Assembly: GCA_034506255.1 (NCBI GenBank)
Contig: JAPDPX010000008.1
Location: forward strand, 1-64,000
Reading direction: 5' to 3'
Origin: a candidate division KSB1 bacterium
GTDB taxonomy: Bacteria; Zhuqueibacterota; Zhuqueibacteria; Zhuqueibacterales; Zhuqueibacteraceae
Length of the DNA: 64,000 nt
A model generated the notes under the pieces. The model was given only the letters and a program-made list of their open reading frames with translations. It was not told the DNA's origin and made no database searches. Positions 18,223 through 26,771 of the stretch are shown here, one piece after another (the stretch's first letter is position 1; each line of letters begins with the position of its first letter). Position numbers and translations under genes: made by a program.

Positions 18223-20724
18223 TCAGCGGTGGCTTGCAATCTCGGCCTGCAGCTCGCGCGCCGGTTGATACTGCGGCAGCCGCGCCAGGATTCTGGTCAG
18301 CACCTCCTGCGCGCGCGGACCATCCTGCAAAAGATGCCAATAGAATTTGGCAATTTCAACCCCCTGCTCCGGTCGCAGACGGCGCTGGCGTGCCGCCTGC
18401 TCCAGCCGGGCACGCACCTGCATGGTGTCGCCCGCCTGCCAGTAACAGCGGGTAAGCTCGAGCGCGGCCGCGAAGCTGGGAAAGGGGAATTTCGTTTCCG
18501 GCAGGATCTGTTCGAACCGCTGCAGCAGCGCCCGGGCTTGCTCCCGTGCGCCGCGGTGCAGCGCGTGCTGCACCAGCGTGAGAAAGTGAGAACGGTAGTG
18601 CTCTGCCACGCCGCGTTCCAGGTCGTCGAGATACACTTTGGGGTTGGCGAGATTGCGGTAGCGGTACACCGTGAGCAGGTTTGTCGCCAGCAGCTCCGGT
18701 GCTTCCGTGTGGCCGGGCACCGGCAGCAGCCGGCGCGCCAAACCCTCGTTGCGCAGATGGGGCTGCAAGCCGGCGAGGTTCTCGTTGGGAACGTCGCCGC
18801 CAAAATAGACCGGCCGCTGGAATTGATTGGCGGAGATGATGTCGATGATCAGGCGGTCTTGCGGCCGCAGGAAGCGGCCCTGATGGGTGGGATTCACGAG
18901 GATCGTCATGGCATATGGCGGCCTCGCGGAGTCGCCGGCCGTGGTGAAATCCCGCCATGCCGCGGCGTTGGTAATGGGAAGGTGAATCATCCGCGGTTCC
19001 GGCCAGGGCCGCAAACGCAGCGAGTCGGGCTCGCCGGCGCGCCGAGGAAGCGGCACGCGCGGCGGCCGCGTTTGCAGTTGTCGCACATACCAGGGCGCAT
19101 GCAACAGGCCGAGGTTGACGACGCTCACGTCGCGGCGAAAGCGCTCAACTTGCTGCATATACCACAACGGAAAAGTGTCATGGTCGCCATTGGTGAAGAG
19201 AATGGCATCGGGTGCGCAGGTGCTCAGCAAGTTGCGGGCATAATCCGCGGCGGTGTAATTGCCTTGGCGATTCCGGCGGTGAAAATTATGCTGCAACAGA
19301 TTGACCGGCACCGCCAGCACCAGCAACGAAGCCAGCCCGAGCTGGATGACGGTCAAGCGGTAGGGCGCGGCGGCGGCCTTCTCAAAAAGCATCTGCGCCC
19401 CCATGCCAATCCAAATCGCAAAGGCGAGGTAGGAACCCACATAGGCGTAATCGTGCTCGCGCGGCTGCCCCGGCGTCTGGTTGAGATAGATGACCAGGGC
19501 AAGGCCGGTCATCACGAACAACAGGGCCACCAGGCTGGCGTCTTGCGGGTGGCGGCGGAAGTGATAAAACATGCCGATCACGCCCAGCAGAAAGGGCAGC
19601 CCCCCAAGCCCCTGCCATAGCAGCGTGCCGCGTTGTTGTGCGGCCTCGCCGCTGCGGCCGAAGAACTGCCAGCCCAGGTAGCGCAGATACCTCGCTTTGA
19701 TCTGATAATCCCACAGCGGCGCTTTGCGCACCAGCAGCCGGCTGAACAAGTCTTCGCCGCCATCTTGCTCGCGACTGAAATAGCTCGCGAGCTGCGTCCA
19801 GTTTTGGGGATCGTTCCCGTCGATCGCCGGATCGAGATTTGAACGAATGAACACGGTCAAATAAGTCGAATAACCGAGCACGATCAGGAACAAGGCGGCA
19901 CCCGCAAGCCTTGCCATGGGGAACTCCCGGCGGCCGGCAGCGACCAGCACCATGAGCAGCCCGCACACCAAAGCCGGCACGCCTCCCAGTTTGGCAAGAG
20001 GCGCGGGCAAAGGAAGGCCTTGCAAACTGCCGGGTAGCAGAAAGCAAAGCGCCAAACCCAGCAGCAGCAGCAAGGCAAACCATTTGTGCCAGTGCCACGG
20101 CCGGGTTTCAAAATACATCAGCAGCAGTACCACAGGAATCGTCAGGACATTGAGCAGGTGCACACCCACCGCCAAAGCGATGAGATAGAGGGCGAGCACG
20201 AGGTGGCGCAGCGCCGGCAGGGTGGCTGGTGCCTCGGCCCAGCGCAGCGCCAGCCAGATGACCAGGGCGGTCAGGCAGAGGGAAAGCGCATGCACGTCGG
20301 CGCTCACGGCATTGAACCAGAAGCTGTCGCTGAAAGCCAGTGCCAGGCTGCCGAGCAGCGCGGCAACCACCTGCTGGCCGCTGGAGGTGGCAGGCAGGCA
20401 GCGGCGAAGCAGGCGCAGGATGATCAGGTAGGTGAGCAGAACCGTAACGGCGCTGGCAAGAGCGGAGATGAGATTGACGCGCCACGCAATTTCCCCGCCC
20501 AGCGGCAACAGCGTGAACAGCCGGCCGAGCAGCAAATAAAGCGGTGCGCCCGGTGGATGGGGCACACCCAAAATGTAAGCACACGCGATGAACTCCCCGG
20601 CATTCCCAAACGAAACAGTGGGTGCCAGAGTGCGCCAGTAGGTGGCGCAGCTCAACGCGGCCGCGAGCAAGGCACCCGGCGTGGTGAAGGAGGAACGGGT
20701 GAGTGGCGCAGACAGGTTCTGCAT
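18223..20724 (-). CDS. DUF2723 multi-spanning membrane protein, putative O-glycosyltransferase
   Basis: 833 aa. The N-terminus carries the DUF2723 signature: SFGNAGEFIACAYILGVPHPPGAPLY followed by many hydrophobic helices up to about residue 480, then a soluble domain and a C-terminal helical (TPR-like) part. This is the architecture of the TMEM260/GT117-type family, GT-C transferases that use lipid-linked sugars on exported proteins. The sugar donor and target here are unknown. Its stop is 138 nt before polX and its start 37 nt after the inositol-phosphatase-like gene. Confidence 0.8.
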   Translation of the reverse strand: MQNLSAPLTRSSFTTPGALLAAALSCATYWRTLAPTVSFGNAGEFIACAYILGVPHPPGAPLYLLLGRLFTLLPLGGEIAWRVNLISALASAVTVLLTYLIILRLLRRCLPATSSGQQVVAALLGSLALAFSDSFWFNAVSADVHALSLCLTALVIWLALRWAEAPATLPALRHLVLALYLIALAVGVHLLNVLTIPVVLLLMYFETRPWHWHKWFALLLLLGLALCFLLPGSLQGLPLPAPLAKLGGVPALVCGLLMVLVAAGRREFPMARLAGAALFLIVLGYSTYLTVFIRSNLDPAIDGNDPQNWTQLASYFSREQDGGEDLFSRLLVRKAPLWDYQIKARYLRYLGWQFFGRSGEAAQQRGTLLWQGLGGLPFLLGVIGMFYHFRRHPQDASLVALLFVMTGLALVIYLNQTPGQPREHDYAYVGSYLAFAIWIGMGAQMLFEKAAAAPYRLTVIQLGLASLLVLAVPVNLLQHNFHRRNRQGNYTAADYARNLLSTCAPDAILFTNGDHDTFPLWYMQQVERFRRDVSVVNLGLLHAPWYVRQLQTRPPRVPLPRRAGEPDSLRLRPWPEPRMIHLPITNAAAWRDFTTAGDSARPPYAMTILVNPTHQGRFLRPQDRLIIDIISANQFQRPVYFGGDVPNENLAGLQPHLRNEGLARRLLPVPGHTEAPELLATNLLTVYRYRNLANPKVYLDDLERGVAEHYRSHFLTLVQHALHRGAREQARALLQRFEQILPETKFPFPSFAAALELTRCYWQAGDTMQVRARLEQAARQRRLRPEQGVEIAKFYWHLLQDGPRAQEVLTRILARLPQYQPARELQAEIASHR

Positions 20725-20761
20725 GCGGTGCGATTCCCGTGCTCGTCGAACAGGGCGTCTG

Positions 20762-21817
20762 TCAAATCATGCCGTGCCGGCGCAGGATGGTCAGCAGGAG
20801 TTGATCATAGCGCTGTGCCAGCAGATGGCTGGCGAAACCAATCCAGCCGATCTCCGCGGTGGCGTGCGTCGGCCCGTCGAAGGGCCGGCCGTCCGGCTGG
20901 CGGATCACGACCCCGGCCTCCTGCGCAATCAACCAGCCTGCCAGGTCATAAGGATGGGCGCAGAGCACGGTCGGCTCCGCGCGCGCGCGCCACTGCTGAT
21001 TGAGCTGCGGCCGGATGTCGACCACCAGGCGATCCTGGCCGTGAATCAGCGCATAAATTTGGCCGCCAGTTGACAAATGTTGATCAGCAAAGGCTGCATT
21101 TTGCGCCACCGCCTCCCCGCCCAGCACAGCAAACAGAAAATCCTCCTCCAGGGCGGCCACCTGTTTTTTGCCGCGCGGAAAGAGATTGACAAACGTGATG
21201 AAACTGTGCTGCAAATCGGAGACGGGACGGGCATGCACTGGCGTCACCGCAAAAGCCTGCGTCAGCAAATTCTCCCGCCGTTGAAAGGCACCGCCGCCGG
21301 GCGTGGCCCACAGGGTGTCCGCCTGACAGCCTTTTGACGTGGGAATTTCGGTCTGCAGGGAAAAGATCGTTTCCGCCAGCCGCGATTCCGCGCCTTTGTC
21401 GGGCAGGATGGCGGAGAGAATCCAGCCGCTGGCTTTGCCATACATCACCAGGCGCGTGCCGTCGATGGGATCACACAGCACACGAAAACGCGGCGTGCCG
21501 CGGCCGAAAAAAATTTCCCCGCCCGATTCAAACTCGCCGGCCAGTACAAAGGCCGGCGCCGTGTGTTGATGGGCATCGAGATAGGCCAGCAGGCTGCGCT
21601 CGGCCACGGTGTCAATGCCAAAGATTGTGTCCATTTCGGCGTGCGCGGCCACCGCGGCGAGTTCCTGCGCGGCATCCTGTGCCAGCGCGCGCCGCACCTC
21701 TGCGCGCAGGTGGTGGTGGGCGTGCCAAAGCAGTTGCGCGAGGCTGCGCACCGGCGAATCCGCCGGCAGATTGAACTCGGGGGGATCAGCGGGAAGAGGG
21801 CTGGAAGTCGTCTTCAT
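20762..21817 (-). CDS. Inositol monophosphatase-like protein
   Basis: 351 aa from the ATG at 21817; an upstream in-frame ATG at 21853 is less likely because that stretch overlaps a terminator-like hairpin. The motif CDPIDGTR carries the metal-binding Asp residues of the FIG (FBPase/IMPase/GlpX-like) fold, and HPYDLAGWLIAQEAGVVI resembles the second motif (W-D-x-A in IMPase), with a Tyr-Asp variation. Substrate may be an inositol phosphate, a sugar bisphosphate or PAP; not decided. First gene of the presumed operon with DUF2723. Confidence 0.7.
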   Translation of the reverse strand: MKTTSSPLPADPPEFNLPADSPVRSLAQLLWHAHHHLRAEVRRALAQDAAQELAAVAAHAEMDTIFGIDTVAERSLLAYLDAHQHTAPAFVLAGEFESGGEIFFGRGTPRFRVLCDPIDGTRLVMYGKASGWILSAILPDKGAESRLAETIFSLQTEIPTSKGCQADTLWATPGGGAFQRRENLLTQAFAVTPVHARPVSDLQHSFITFVNLFPRGKKQVAALEEDFLFAVLGGEAVAQNAAFADQHLSTGGQIYALIHGQDRLVVDIRPQLNQQWRARAEPTVLCAHPYDLAGWLIAQEAGVVIRQPDGRPFDGPTHATAEIGWIGFASHLLAQRYDQLLLTILRRHGMI

Positions 21818-21845
21818 GGCCGGGATGATAATCAAATCACCGGCC

Positions 21846-21879
21846 AAAAACAAGCGCCGGCAGCGAGTCCTGCCGGCGC
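21846..21879 (-). terminator. Terminator-like hairpin in the leader of the IMPase-like gene
   Basis: A perfect 9-bp stem (21854-21862 with 21871-21879, 8-nt loop), followed on the minus strand by TTGTTTTTG. It points into the gene that starts at 21817, like the hairpin at 1861-1905. Confidence 0.55.
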
Positions 21880-21892
21880 ACGGAGCGACGAC

Positions 21893-21921
21893 TTGCTATT
21901 CCCTGGGCGGGATTCTATATT
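21893..21921 (+). promoter_or_regulatory. Candidate sigma70-type promoter for the selenoprotein gene
   Basis: TTGCTA at 21893-21898 and TATATT at 21916-21921 with an exact 17-nt spacer, plus strand. It would give a leader of about 245 nt before the ATG at 22175; the rest of that leader shows no gene. Confidence 0.5.
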
Positions 21922-22174
21922 CCGGCCGGTTGTTTGAGCGGCGGAGACACAACACCCCCGTCAGCTTGCAGCATGCTGTTCCTGTAAATCCTGTTTATCC
22001 CGTCAAGCTTTCCGGCAAGAATTTGGTCATTCGAAAAAACCGTCCGGGTGCCTGGAATGTTTGCCAGCCCGGCCGGCGAAGTGGATTCGAATCAAGATCG
22101 GCCCGGCGGTGGATTGCTGCGCGCGGCCAAACATTTACAAAAGCGAATTGTCTTCCGACAGCAGGAGTCATTTC

Positions 22175-22525
22175 ATGTCAAAAGTTGACTGGTTTTATTG
22201 GCGGCCGGGTTGAAAGACCTGTGCCAAAACGCAAGAGTTTCTTGCGCAGCGTAAAGTCACACCTGTCGAGCAAGTCAGCACCAAAACGGTCAGGCTGCAA
22301 CGCCGGGAAGCGCTGGCGCTCGCCCGCGAGGCTGACGAGCTGTATGCCACCAAAGGCCGGCGCATCGTTCATCTCGACTTGAAGAAGGACAAGCCCGACG
22401 AAGCGACGTTGCTGAGCTTGTTGCTCGGCCCCAGCGGCAATTTGCGCGCGCCGGTGTTGCGCAAGGGCCGCACTCTCATCGTCGGCTTCGATGAGGCGAC
22501 CTACAAACGTTTGCTCGCCGAATAG
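22175..22525 (+). CDS. Probable selenoprotein: ArsC/Spx-type thioredoxin-fold protein with Sec13-x-x-Cys16
   Basis: The ATG at 22175 follows AGGAG by seven bases. Twelve codons later comes an in-frame TGA (22211-22213); the frame then continues to TAG at 22523. Read through, the product is 116 aa: MSKVDWFYWRPG-U-KTC-AKTQEFL, so TGA falls exactly on the first Cys of a CxxC redox motif. The rest is a complete ArsC-like thioredoxin fold, including the family's C-terminal NLRAPVLRKGRTLIVGF. A hairpin just after TGA fits a bacterial SECIS and selC is in this window. Likely a cytoplasmic thiol/selenol oxidoreductase; substrate unknown, and arsenate reduction is not implied. A simple nonsense mutation is the alternative, but the frame, ribosome-binding site and codon use downstream look undamaged. 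Confidence 0.8.
22214..22249 (+). promoter_or_regulatory. Candidate bacterial SECIS element
   Basis: Directly after the TGA, a perfect 7-bp stem (22230-22236 with 22240-22246) closes a GTT loop that begins with G, the base recognised by SelB in known bacterial elements. The loop starts 23 nt after the TGA, inside the usual 16-37 nt range. A short lower stem (22219-22221 with 22247-22249) is separated by a 5' bulge. Confidence 0.65.
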
Positions 22526-22783
22526 TTGTGCCGCCGGGCCGGGATGCCGCTCTCTCGCAATACACAAGACGGGAGCGCCACATCACGCGGGTCAGGTTTT
22601 GGAGGCCGGGGTGTCAGGGCGCTGCGCAGGTGGCCGCGGAGGTCTCACCGGAGAGTTGCGGCATGACAGCGGCAATCCTTTCTCAAAGCGACGCAACCAG
22701 GCACGGCAGCAAGCATGCCGCCGCTTTTGTCCCAAAGAACGTTTTCCCGTTGTCGAACTGGCTGAAGAAGAGGAGGTGAGTGC

Positions 22784-23677
22784 ATGAAGGTATTGGTCAC
22801 CGGCTCGACCGGGCTGATCGGCTCGGCGTTGATTACAGCCCTGCATGCGCAGGGGCATCAAGTGGTGCGACTCGTACGGCAACCGGTCGTGAGCAATGAG
22901 CCTGCGGTAAAATGGGATCCTGCGGCCGGTACCATCGATGCCGCCGGCCTGGAAGGACTCGATGCCGTCGTGCATCTCGCCGGCGAGAGCATTGCCAGCC
23001 GTTGGACCGCCGCCAAAAAACGGCGCATCCGCGACAGTCGCGTCGCCGGCACGCAACTGCTGGCGCAAACGCTTGCCGCTCTCAAACAGCCACCCAGGAC
23101 GCTGATCAGCGTCTCAGCCATTGGCTATTACGGCGACCGCGGCGACATGATTTTGCGGGAGGATAGCGGCCCGGGCACGGGCTTTCTTGCCGAAACCAGC
23201 GTGGCATGGGAACAGGCGGCACAACCGGCTGTGCAAGCCGGCATCCGTGTGGCGCATCCCCGTATCGGCATCGTCCTCACCACTGCCGGTGGGGCGTTGC
23301 AGCAAATGCTGCTGCCCTTCCGCCTGGGGATCGGTGGCGTACTGGGCAGCGGCAAACAGTATTGGAGTTGGATTGCCTTCGAGGACGTGATCGGCGGGTT
23401 GCTGTATGCCCTGCACAATGAGAATCTCCGCGGCCCGTTCAATCTCGTTGCGCCGCAACCGGTCACCAATCGCGAATTCACCAAAACGCTGGGTCGCGTG
23501 CTTGCCCGGCCAACTTTCCTGCCGGCGCCGGAGTTTGCGCTGCGCCTGCTGCTCGGTGAAATGGCTGAAGGCCTGCTGTTCGCCAGTGCGCGCGTCGAGC
23601 CGGCAAAGTTGCTGGACATGGGCTACCGGTTCCGCTATCCAGCCCTGGAAGAGGCCCTGCGCGCGTTGTTCAGATGA
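22784..23677 (+). CDS. TIGR01777-family NAD(P)-dependent epimerase (YfcH-like)
   Basis: Extended short-chain dehydrogenase-like protein, 297 aa. ATG preceded by an excellent AGGAGGTGAG. N-terminal Rossmann motif VLVTGSTGLIGSAL, then AVVHLAGESIASRWT, SVSAIGYYGDRGD (YfcH-type Ser and Tyr) and WSWIAFEDVIGGLLYAL, followed by the C-terminal DUF1731-like part (FNLVAPQPVTNREFTK). The family's substrate is not established. It starts 258 nt after the selenoprotein gene and may be in the same transcript. Confidence 0.9.
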   Translation: MKVLVTGSTGLIGSALITALHAQGHQVVRLVRQPVVSNEPAVKWDPAAGTIDAAGLEGLDAVVHLAGESIASRWTAAKKRRIRDSRVAGTQLLAQTLAALKQPPRTLISVSAIGYYGDRGDMILREDSGPGTGFLAETSVAWEQAAQPAVQAGIRVAHPRIGIVLTTAGGALQQMLLPFRLGIGGVLGSGKQYWSWIAFEDVIGGLLYALHNENLRGPFNLVAPQPVTNREFTKTLGRVLARPTFLPAPEFALRLLLGEMAEGLLFASARVEPAKLLDMGYRFRYPALEEALRALFR

Positions 23678-23711
23678 AATCACTGCCGGCAGGCAGGGCA
23701 GCTCCGTTTGA

Positions 23712-24110
23712 TCAGTCAAGCTCTTGCCAAACCGGCCGCAGGAACAATACCAGCAATGCCAGCGCCAGCGGCACACGCAGCATGTGGGCCGACCAGCCTG
23801 TGGTGTAGAATGCGATGGCCATCACCACCAGGGCGCTCAAGCAGAGCAGCCAAAAGCCCCACTTTTGCCAAAACCACAGCGCGATCACGGCGGCGAAGGT
23901 GACCAGGGGGTTGGCGGCATAAATCTGCCAGAGCGCCGGCGTGAACTTGGAGTATTGTGTGAGAAAATCAACCCGCTTGCTCAGCCCCAGGTAAAGACCA
24001 AAAAGATTGAGCAGCGCGAGCAGCACCAGAATGGCAGTCAGCGCCGACGGTCGTTTGGGCCGGCGCCTGGCTGGTTGACAGAGAATGGCAGGCGTTCGCG
24101 CGCCCTTCAT
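23712..24110 (-). CDS. Small multi-spanning membrane protein
   Basis: 132 aa from the ATG at 24110; no good ribosome-binding site, so the start is tentative. A basic N-terminus (ARRRPKRPSA) is followed by about four hydrophobic segments (LTAILVLLALLNLFGLYLGL, PLVTFAAVIALWFW, WGFWLLCLSALVVMAIAFY, LRVPLALALLVLFL). No family recognised. Downstream of the VOC gene on the same strand with a 153-nt gap; convergent to the epimerase gene. Confidence 0.6.
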   Translation of the reverse strand: MKGARTPAILCQPARRRPKRPSALTAILVLLALLNLFGLYLGLSKRVDFLTQYSKFTPALWQIYAANPLVTFAAVIALWFWQKWGFWLLCLSALVVMAIAFYTTGWSAHMLRVPLALALLVLFLRPVWQELD

Positions 24111-24263
24111 TGTGCCGCAGACAATTGCGCAATCATCGCCGGGCACGGCGATGGCTTGCCGGCAGGAATTCAGAATGGAGCAGCGCCGTTGCAAACTCCC
24201 GGCAATGGCCGCTCTCCATCTTGTGCACTTTGCTGCCAAGCAGAGATTATACCCAGGCGGGAA

Positions 24264-24635
24264 TCAACCCTTCACCAAACCGATGAGGTTGCCCTCGGGA
24301 TCTTGGAACAGCGCGAAGGTCACCATGTTGGGAATCTCGGTGGTCGGCATGATGGTCTTGGCGCCCAGGCTCTCGGCCTTCTTGAGGTAGGCGTCGGTGT
24401 CGTCGACTTGGACGTACACGGTGACATAACCCGGCGCGCCGTCCCCGGTCTGGCCGATGCCGCCGCCGATGCTGCCCTTGCCGACTTCCGTGCCGTTGGC
24501 GATCGGTTGCACCAGGCCGTAGTTCATCGCCTCGAGGTTTTGAATCTCCCAGCCAAAAAGCTTGCCGTAAAAGCTCTGCAACTTTCTGGCGTCTTTGCCC
24601 ATGATTTCGAAATGGACCACCGGTGTTGCTGCCAT
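24264..24635 (-). CDS. VOC-family glyoxalase/dioxygenase-like protein
   Basis: 123 aa; the ATG at 24635 has AAAGGAGG at ideal spacing. Two beta-alpha-beta-beta-beta modules: HFEIMGKDARKLQSFYGKLFGWEI at the N-terminus and VYVQVDDTDAYLKKAESLGAK ... FALFQDPEGNLIGL at the C-terminus. This is the common 'VOC family protein' form (glyoxalase/bleomycin resistance fold); metal ligands His8 and the C-terminal Glu-less 'DPEGN' pattern are typical. Substrate not assignable. Confidence 0.9.
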   Translation of the reverse strand: MAATPVVHFEIMGKDARKLQSFYGKLFGWEIQNLEAMNYGLVQPIANGTEVGKGSIGGGIGQTGDGAPGYVTVYVQVDDTDAYLKKAESLGAKTIMPTTEIPNMVTFALFQDPEGNLIGLVKG

Positions 24636-25088
24636 GTTTTGCCTCCTTTGATGGATGAGATGGTTGCTGGAACGGTGTTGAGGGATGTCATTGCTCCGGG
24701 AATTGACCGCCCGGCCGCAGTTGCGCGTGTGACGTGCCGGAGAGGCCTGGCTCATCGGCGTGCCGTTTTTTTTCACGGACAAGCAATGTCCCTCCCATGG
24801 TTGAATTGTTGCGACTGCAGGGTTGGCCCATCGCCCGCCTTGGGCGGAATCTTCGACAGCAGCCTTGCCGGCGTGCAACGGCATATGAAGGCAAAACCGC
24901 CGTGCAAATGCAAATCATTTCTGCTGAACGGCCGGGGGGCAAAGAAAAAAGGCTTGGCAGCAAAGGGAGTTTTTGCTATAATCCCCCCGCGAACGACAGG
25001 AGGGTGCCCGTGCAACTGCCGGCGCGAAGGTCCGGTGGTTGTCTCTCCGATCACATGCCTCTGAACCTCACAACTTGCGAGTTCGACT
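24636..25088. other. Divergent region between VOC gene and rho
   Basis: Contains the strong plus-strand promoter at 24954-24982 and about 100 nt of rho leader. The rest shows no gene. Confidence 0.5.
24954..24982 (+). promoter_or_regulatory. Strong sigma70-type promoter for rho and the TRAP genes
   Basis: TTGGCA at 24954-24959 and a perfect TATAAT at 24977-24982, spaced 17 nt, plus strand. The leader to the rho start is about 100 nt; rho leaders are autoregulated in some bacteria. Confidence 0.75.
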
Positions 25089-26183
25089 TTGACCGTCACC
25101 GGCATTTTGGAAATCGAGGCGAAAGGCTTCGGTTTTTTGCGGCAAATCAAGAACAATCTCAACCGCCTGCCCACTGACGTTTTCATTCCGCCACCCTTGA
25201 TTCAGGCCCATCGTCTGCTGCCCGGCGTTGAGCTGGAAGTCGCGGCGCAGCAGGAGAAGGACGGCAAACTGCGCGCGCAGAGCGTGCAGACCATTCAGGG
25301 CATGCCGCCGGAAGCCTGGCAGGCCCTGCCGCGTCTGGAAGACCTGCCCGCCATTTCACCCCGGAAACCGCTCTGGCTGGAATGTGAGCCGGCGGGCTAC
25401 AGCCAGCGCCTGATCGACCTCTTCGCGCCGTTGGGCGAGGGCCAGCGCGCCCTGATCGTTGCGCCGCCACGCTCCGGCAAGACCATGATGCTGCAACAGA
25501 TTGCCGCTGCGCTGGCACACAATCATCCGCACCAGCAACTCTACGTGCTGCTGCTCGATGAACGACCCGAGGAGGTCACCGAGTTCCGGCGCAGCATTCG
25601 CGGCCAGGTCTTCTCCAGCAGTTATGATGACCATCTCGGCAATCACCTGCGCCTGGCAAAGCTGGTGCTGGAATTCGTCAAACGGCGGACCGAAGCCGGC
25701 GGCGACGTCGTCCTGCTCATTGACTCGCTCACCCGCACCGGCCGCGCGTTCAATGCCGGCCAGCAGGGCAGCGGCCGCCTGATGACCGGCGGCCTGGATG
25801 CCCGCGCCCTCGAAGTCCCCAAGCGGATTTTCGGCGCCGCGCGCAAGATCGAAAACGCCGGCTCCCTCACCATCATCGCCACCATTCTCACCGACACCGG
25901 CTCGCGCATGGATGATTTCATTTTCGAGGAATTCAAAGGCACCGGCAACATGGAACTGGTGCTGGATCGCAGTCTGGCGGAAGAACGGCTCTATCCCGCC
26001 ATCAATCTGCGCGCCAGCAGCACGCGGCGCGAAGAATTGCTGTTCGGCGAGGCGGGCGCGGCCCATCAGAAACTGCGCCGCGCCATCAGTGATCTCTCCC
26101 CCAAAGACGCCCTGCAAAAACTGCTCAAGCTGCTGGCCATGTTTCCCACCAATGCCGCGCTGTTGCAGAAATTTTCCCAATAA
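25089..26183 (+). CDS. rho: Transcription termination factor Rho, short form
   Basis: Hexameric RNA-dependent ATPase helicase that ends transcription. 364 aa. The start is a TTG at 25089 with weak ribosome-binding support; no ATG fits this frame. The protein begins directly at the RNA-binding cold-shock-like domain (GILEIEAKGFGFLR) and lacks the N-terminal Rho_N helical domain. The ATPase follows with Walker A APPRSGKT at 125-132, DERPEEV, Walker B VVLLIDSLTR, the Q-loop region and GTGNMELVLDR near residue 290. A separate Rho_N-like protein is encoded at 54054. Could be the main Rho or a paralogue. Confidence 0.9.
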   Translation: MTVTGILEIEAKGFGFLRQIKNNLNRLPTDVFIPPPLIQAHRLLPGVELEVAAQQEKDGKLRAQSVQTIQGMPPEAWQALPRLEDLPAISPRKPLWLECEPAGYSQRLIDLFAPLGEGQRALIVAPPRSGKTMMLQQIAAALAHNHPHQQLYVLLLDERPEEVTEFRRSIRGQVFSSSYDDHLGNHLRLAKLVLEFVKRRTEAGGDVVLLIDSLTRTGRAFNAGQQGSGRLMTGGLDARALEVPKRIFGAARKIENAGSLTIIATILTDTGSRMDDFIFEEFKGTGNMELVLDRSLAEERLYPAINLRASSTRREELLFGEAGAAHQKLRRAISDLSPKDALQKLLKLLAMFPTNAALLQKFSQ

Positions 26184-26237
26184 GCCCGGCGCCGTCGCAT
26201 TGCCCCGGGCAGAAAACCCGCCGGAAGGAGGACAATC

Positions 26238-26771
26238 GTGAAGCTGTGGCGCACGAGCCTGGCACGCATTGCGGGCCTCAATGAAAAAATCGGCACCGCC
26301 GTCTCCTGGCTCACCACCGGGATGATGCTGCTGGTCTGTTACGACGTCTTCACCCGCTATCTGCTCAAACGCAGCAGTGTGGCGGTGCAGGAGCTGGAAT
26401 GGCATCTCTTTGCCGTGCTCTTCCTGCTGGGAGCCGGCTTCACCCTCAAACACGACCGCCATGTGCGCGTCGATCTCTTCTATGCACGCCTGCCGCAAAA
26501 AGGCCGCGCCTGGATCGACCTGTTCGGCAGCCTGTTCTTCCTCATCCCCTTTGCCGCCATGATTATTTGGACTTCCCTCACCTTCGTCAAGAACGCCTGG
26601 CTCATCGGCGAGACCTCGCCGGATCCCGGCGGCCTGCCGGCGCGCTATCTCATCAAGGCGGCCATCCCGGTCGGCTTCGCGCTTTTGTTGCTGCAAGCCT
26701 TGGCGGTGGCCGGGGAAGCCCTGCGGGTGATTCTGGGTCTGCCACTTTCGCCGCGGGAGGAGAAGAAATGA
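26238..26771 (+). CDS. dctQ: TRAP transporter small permease (DctQ)
   Basis: GTG start after GGAGG; 177 aa with four membrane helices. Family features: YDVFTRYLLKRSSVAVQELEWHLFAVLFLLGAGFTLKHDRHVRVDLFY, which contains the conserved E-W and H-V-R-V-D residues. It forms the membrane complex with the DctM subunit whose ATG overlaps its stop (ATGA). No periplasmic DctP-type binding protein is in the window, so the substrate (usually an organic acid) is unknown. Confidence 0.92.
   Translation: MKLWRTSLARIAGLNEKIGTAVSWLTTGMMLLVCYDVFTRYLLKRSSVAVQELEWHLFAVLFLLGAGFTLKHDRHVRVDLFYARLPQKGRAWIDLFGSLFFLIPFAAMIIWTSLTFVKNAWLIGETSPDPGGLPARYLIKAAIPVGFALLLLQALAVAGEALRVILGLPLSPREEKK

Noticed and set aside
22175..22213. 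TGA at codon 13 read as a plain stop, making a 12-residue ORF or pseudogene
   Set aside because: The frame, codon use and family-conserved C-terminus continue intact after it, the position equals the first Cys of CxxC, and SECIS plus selC are present.
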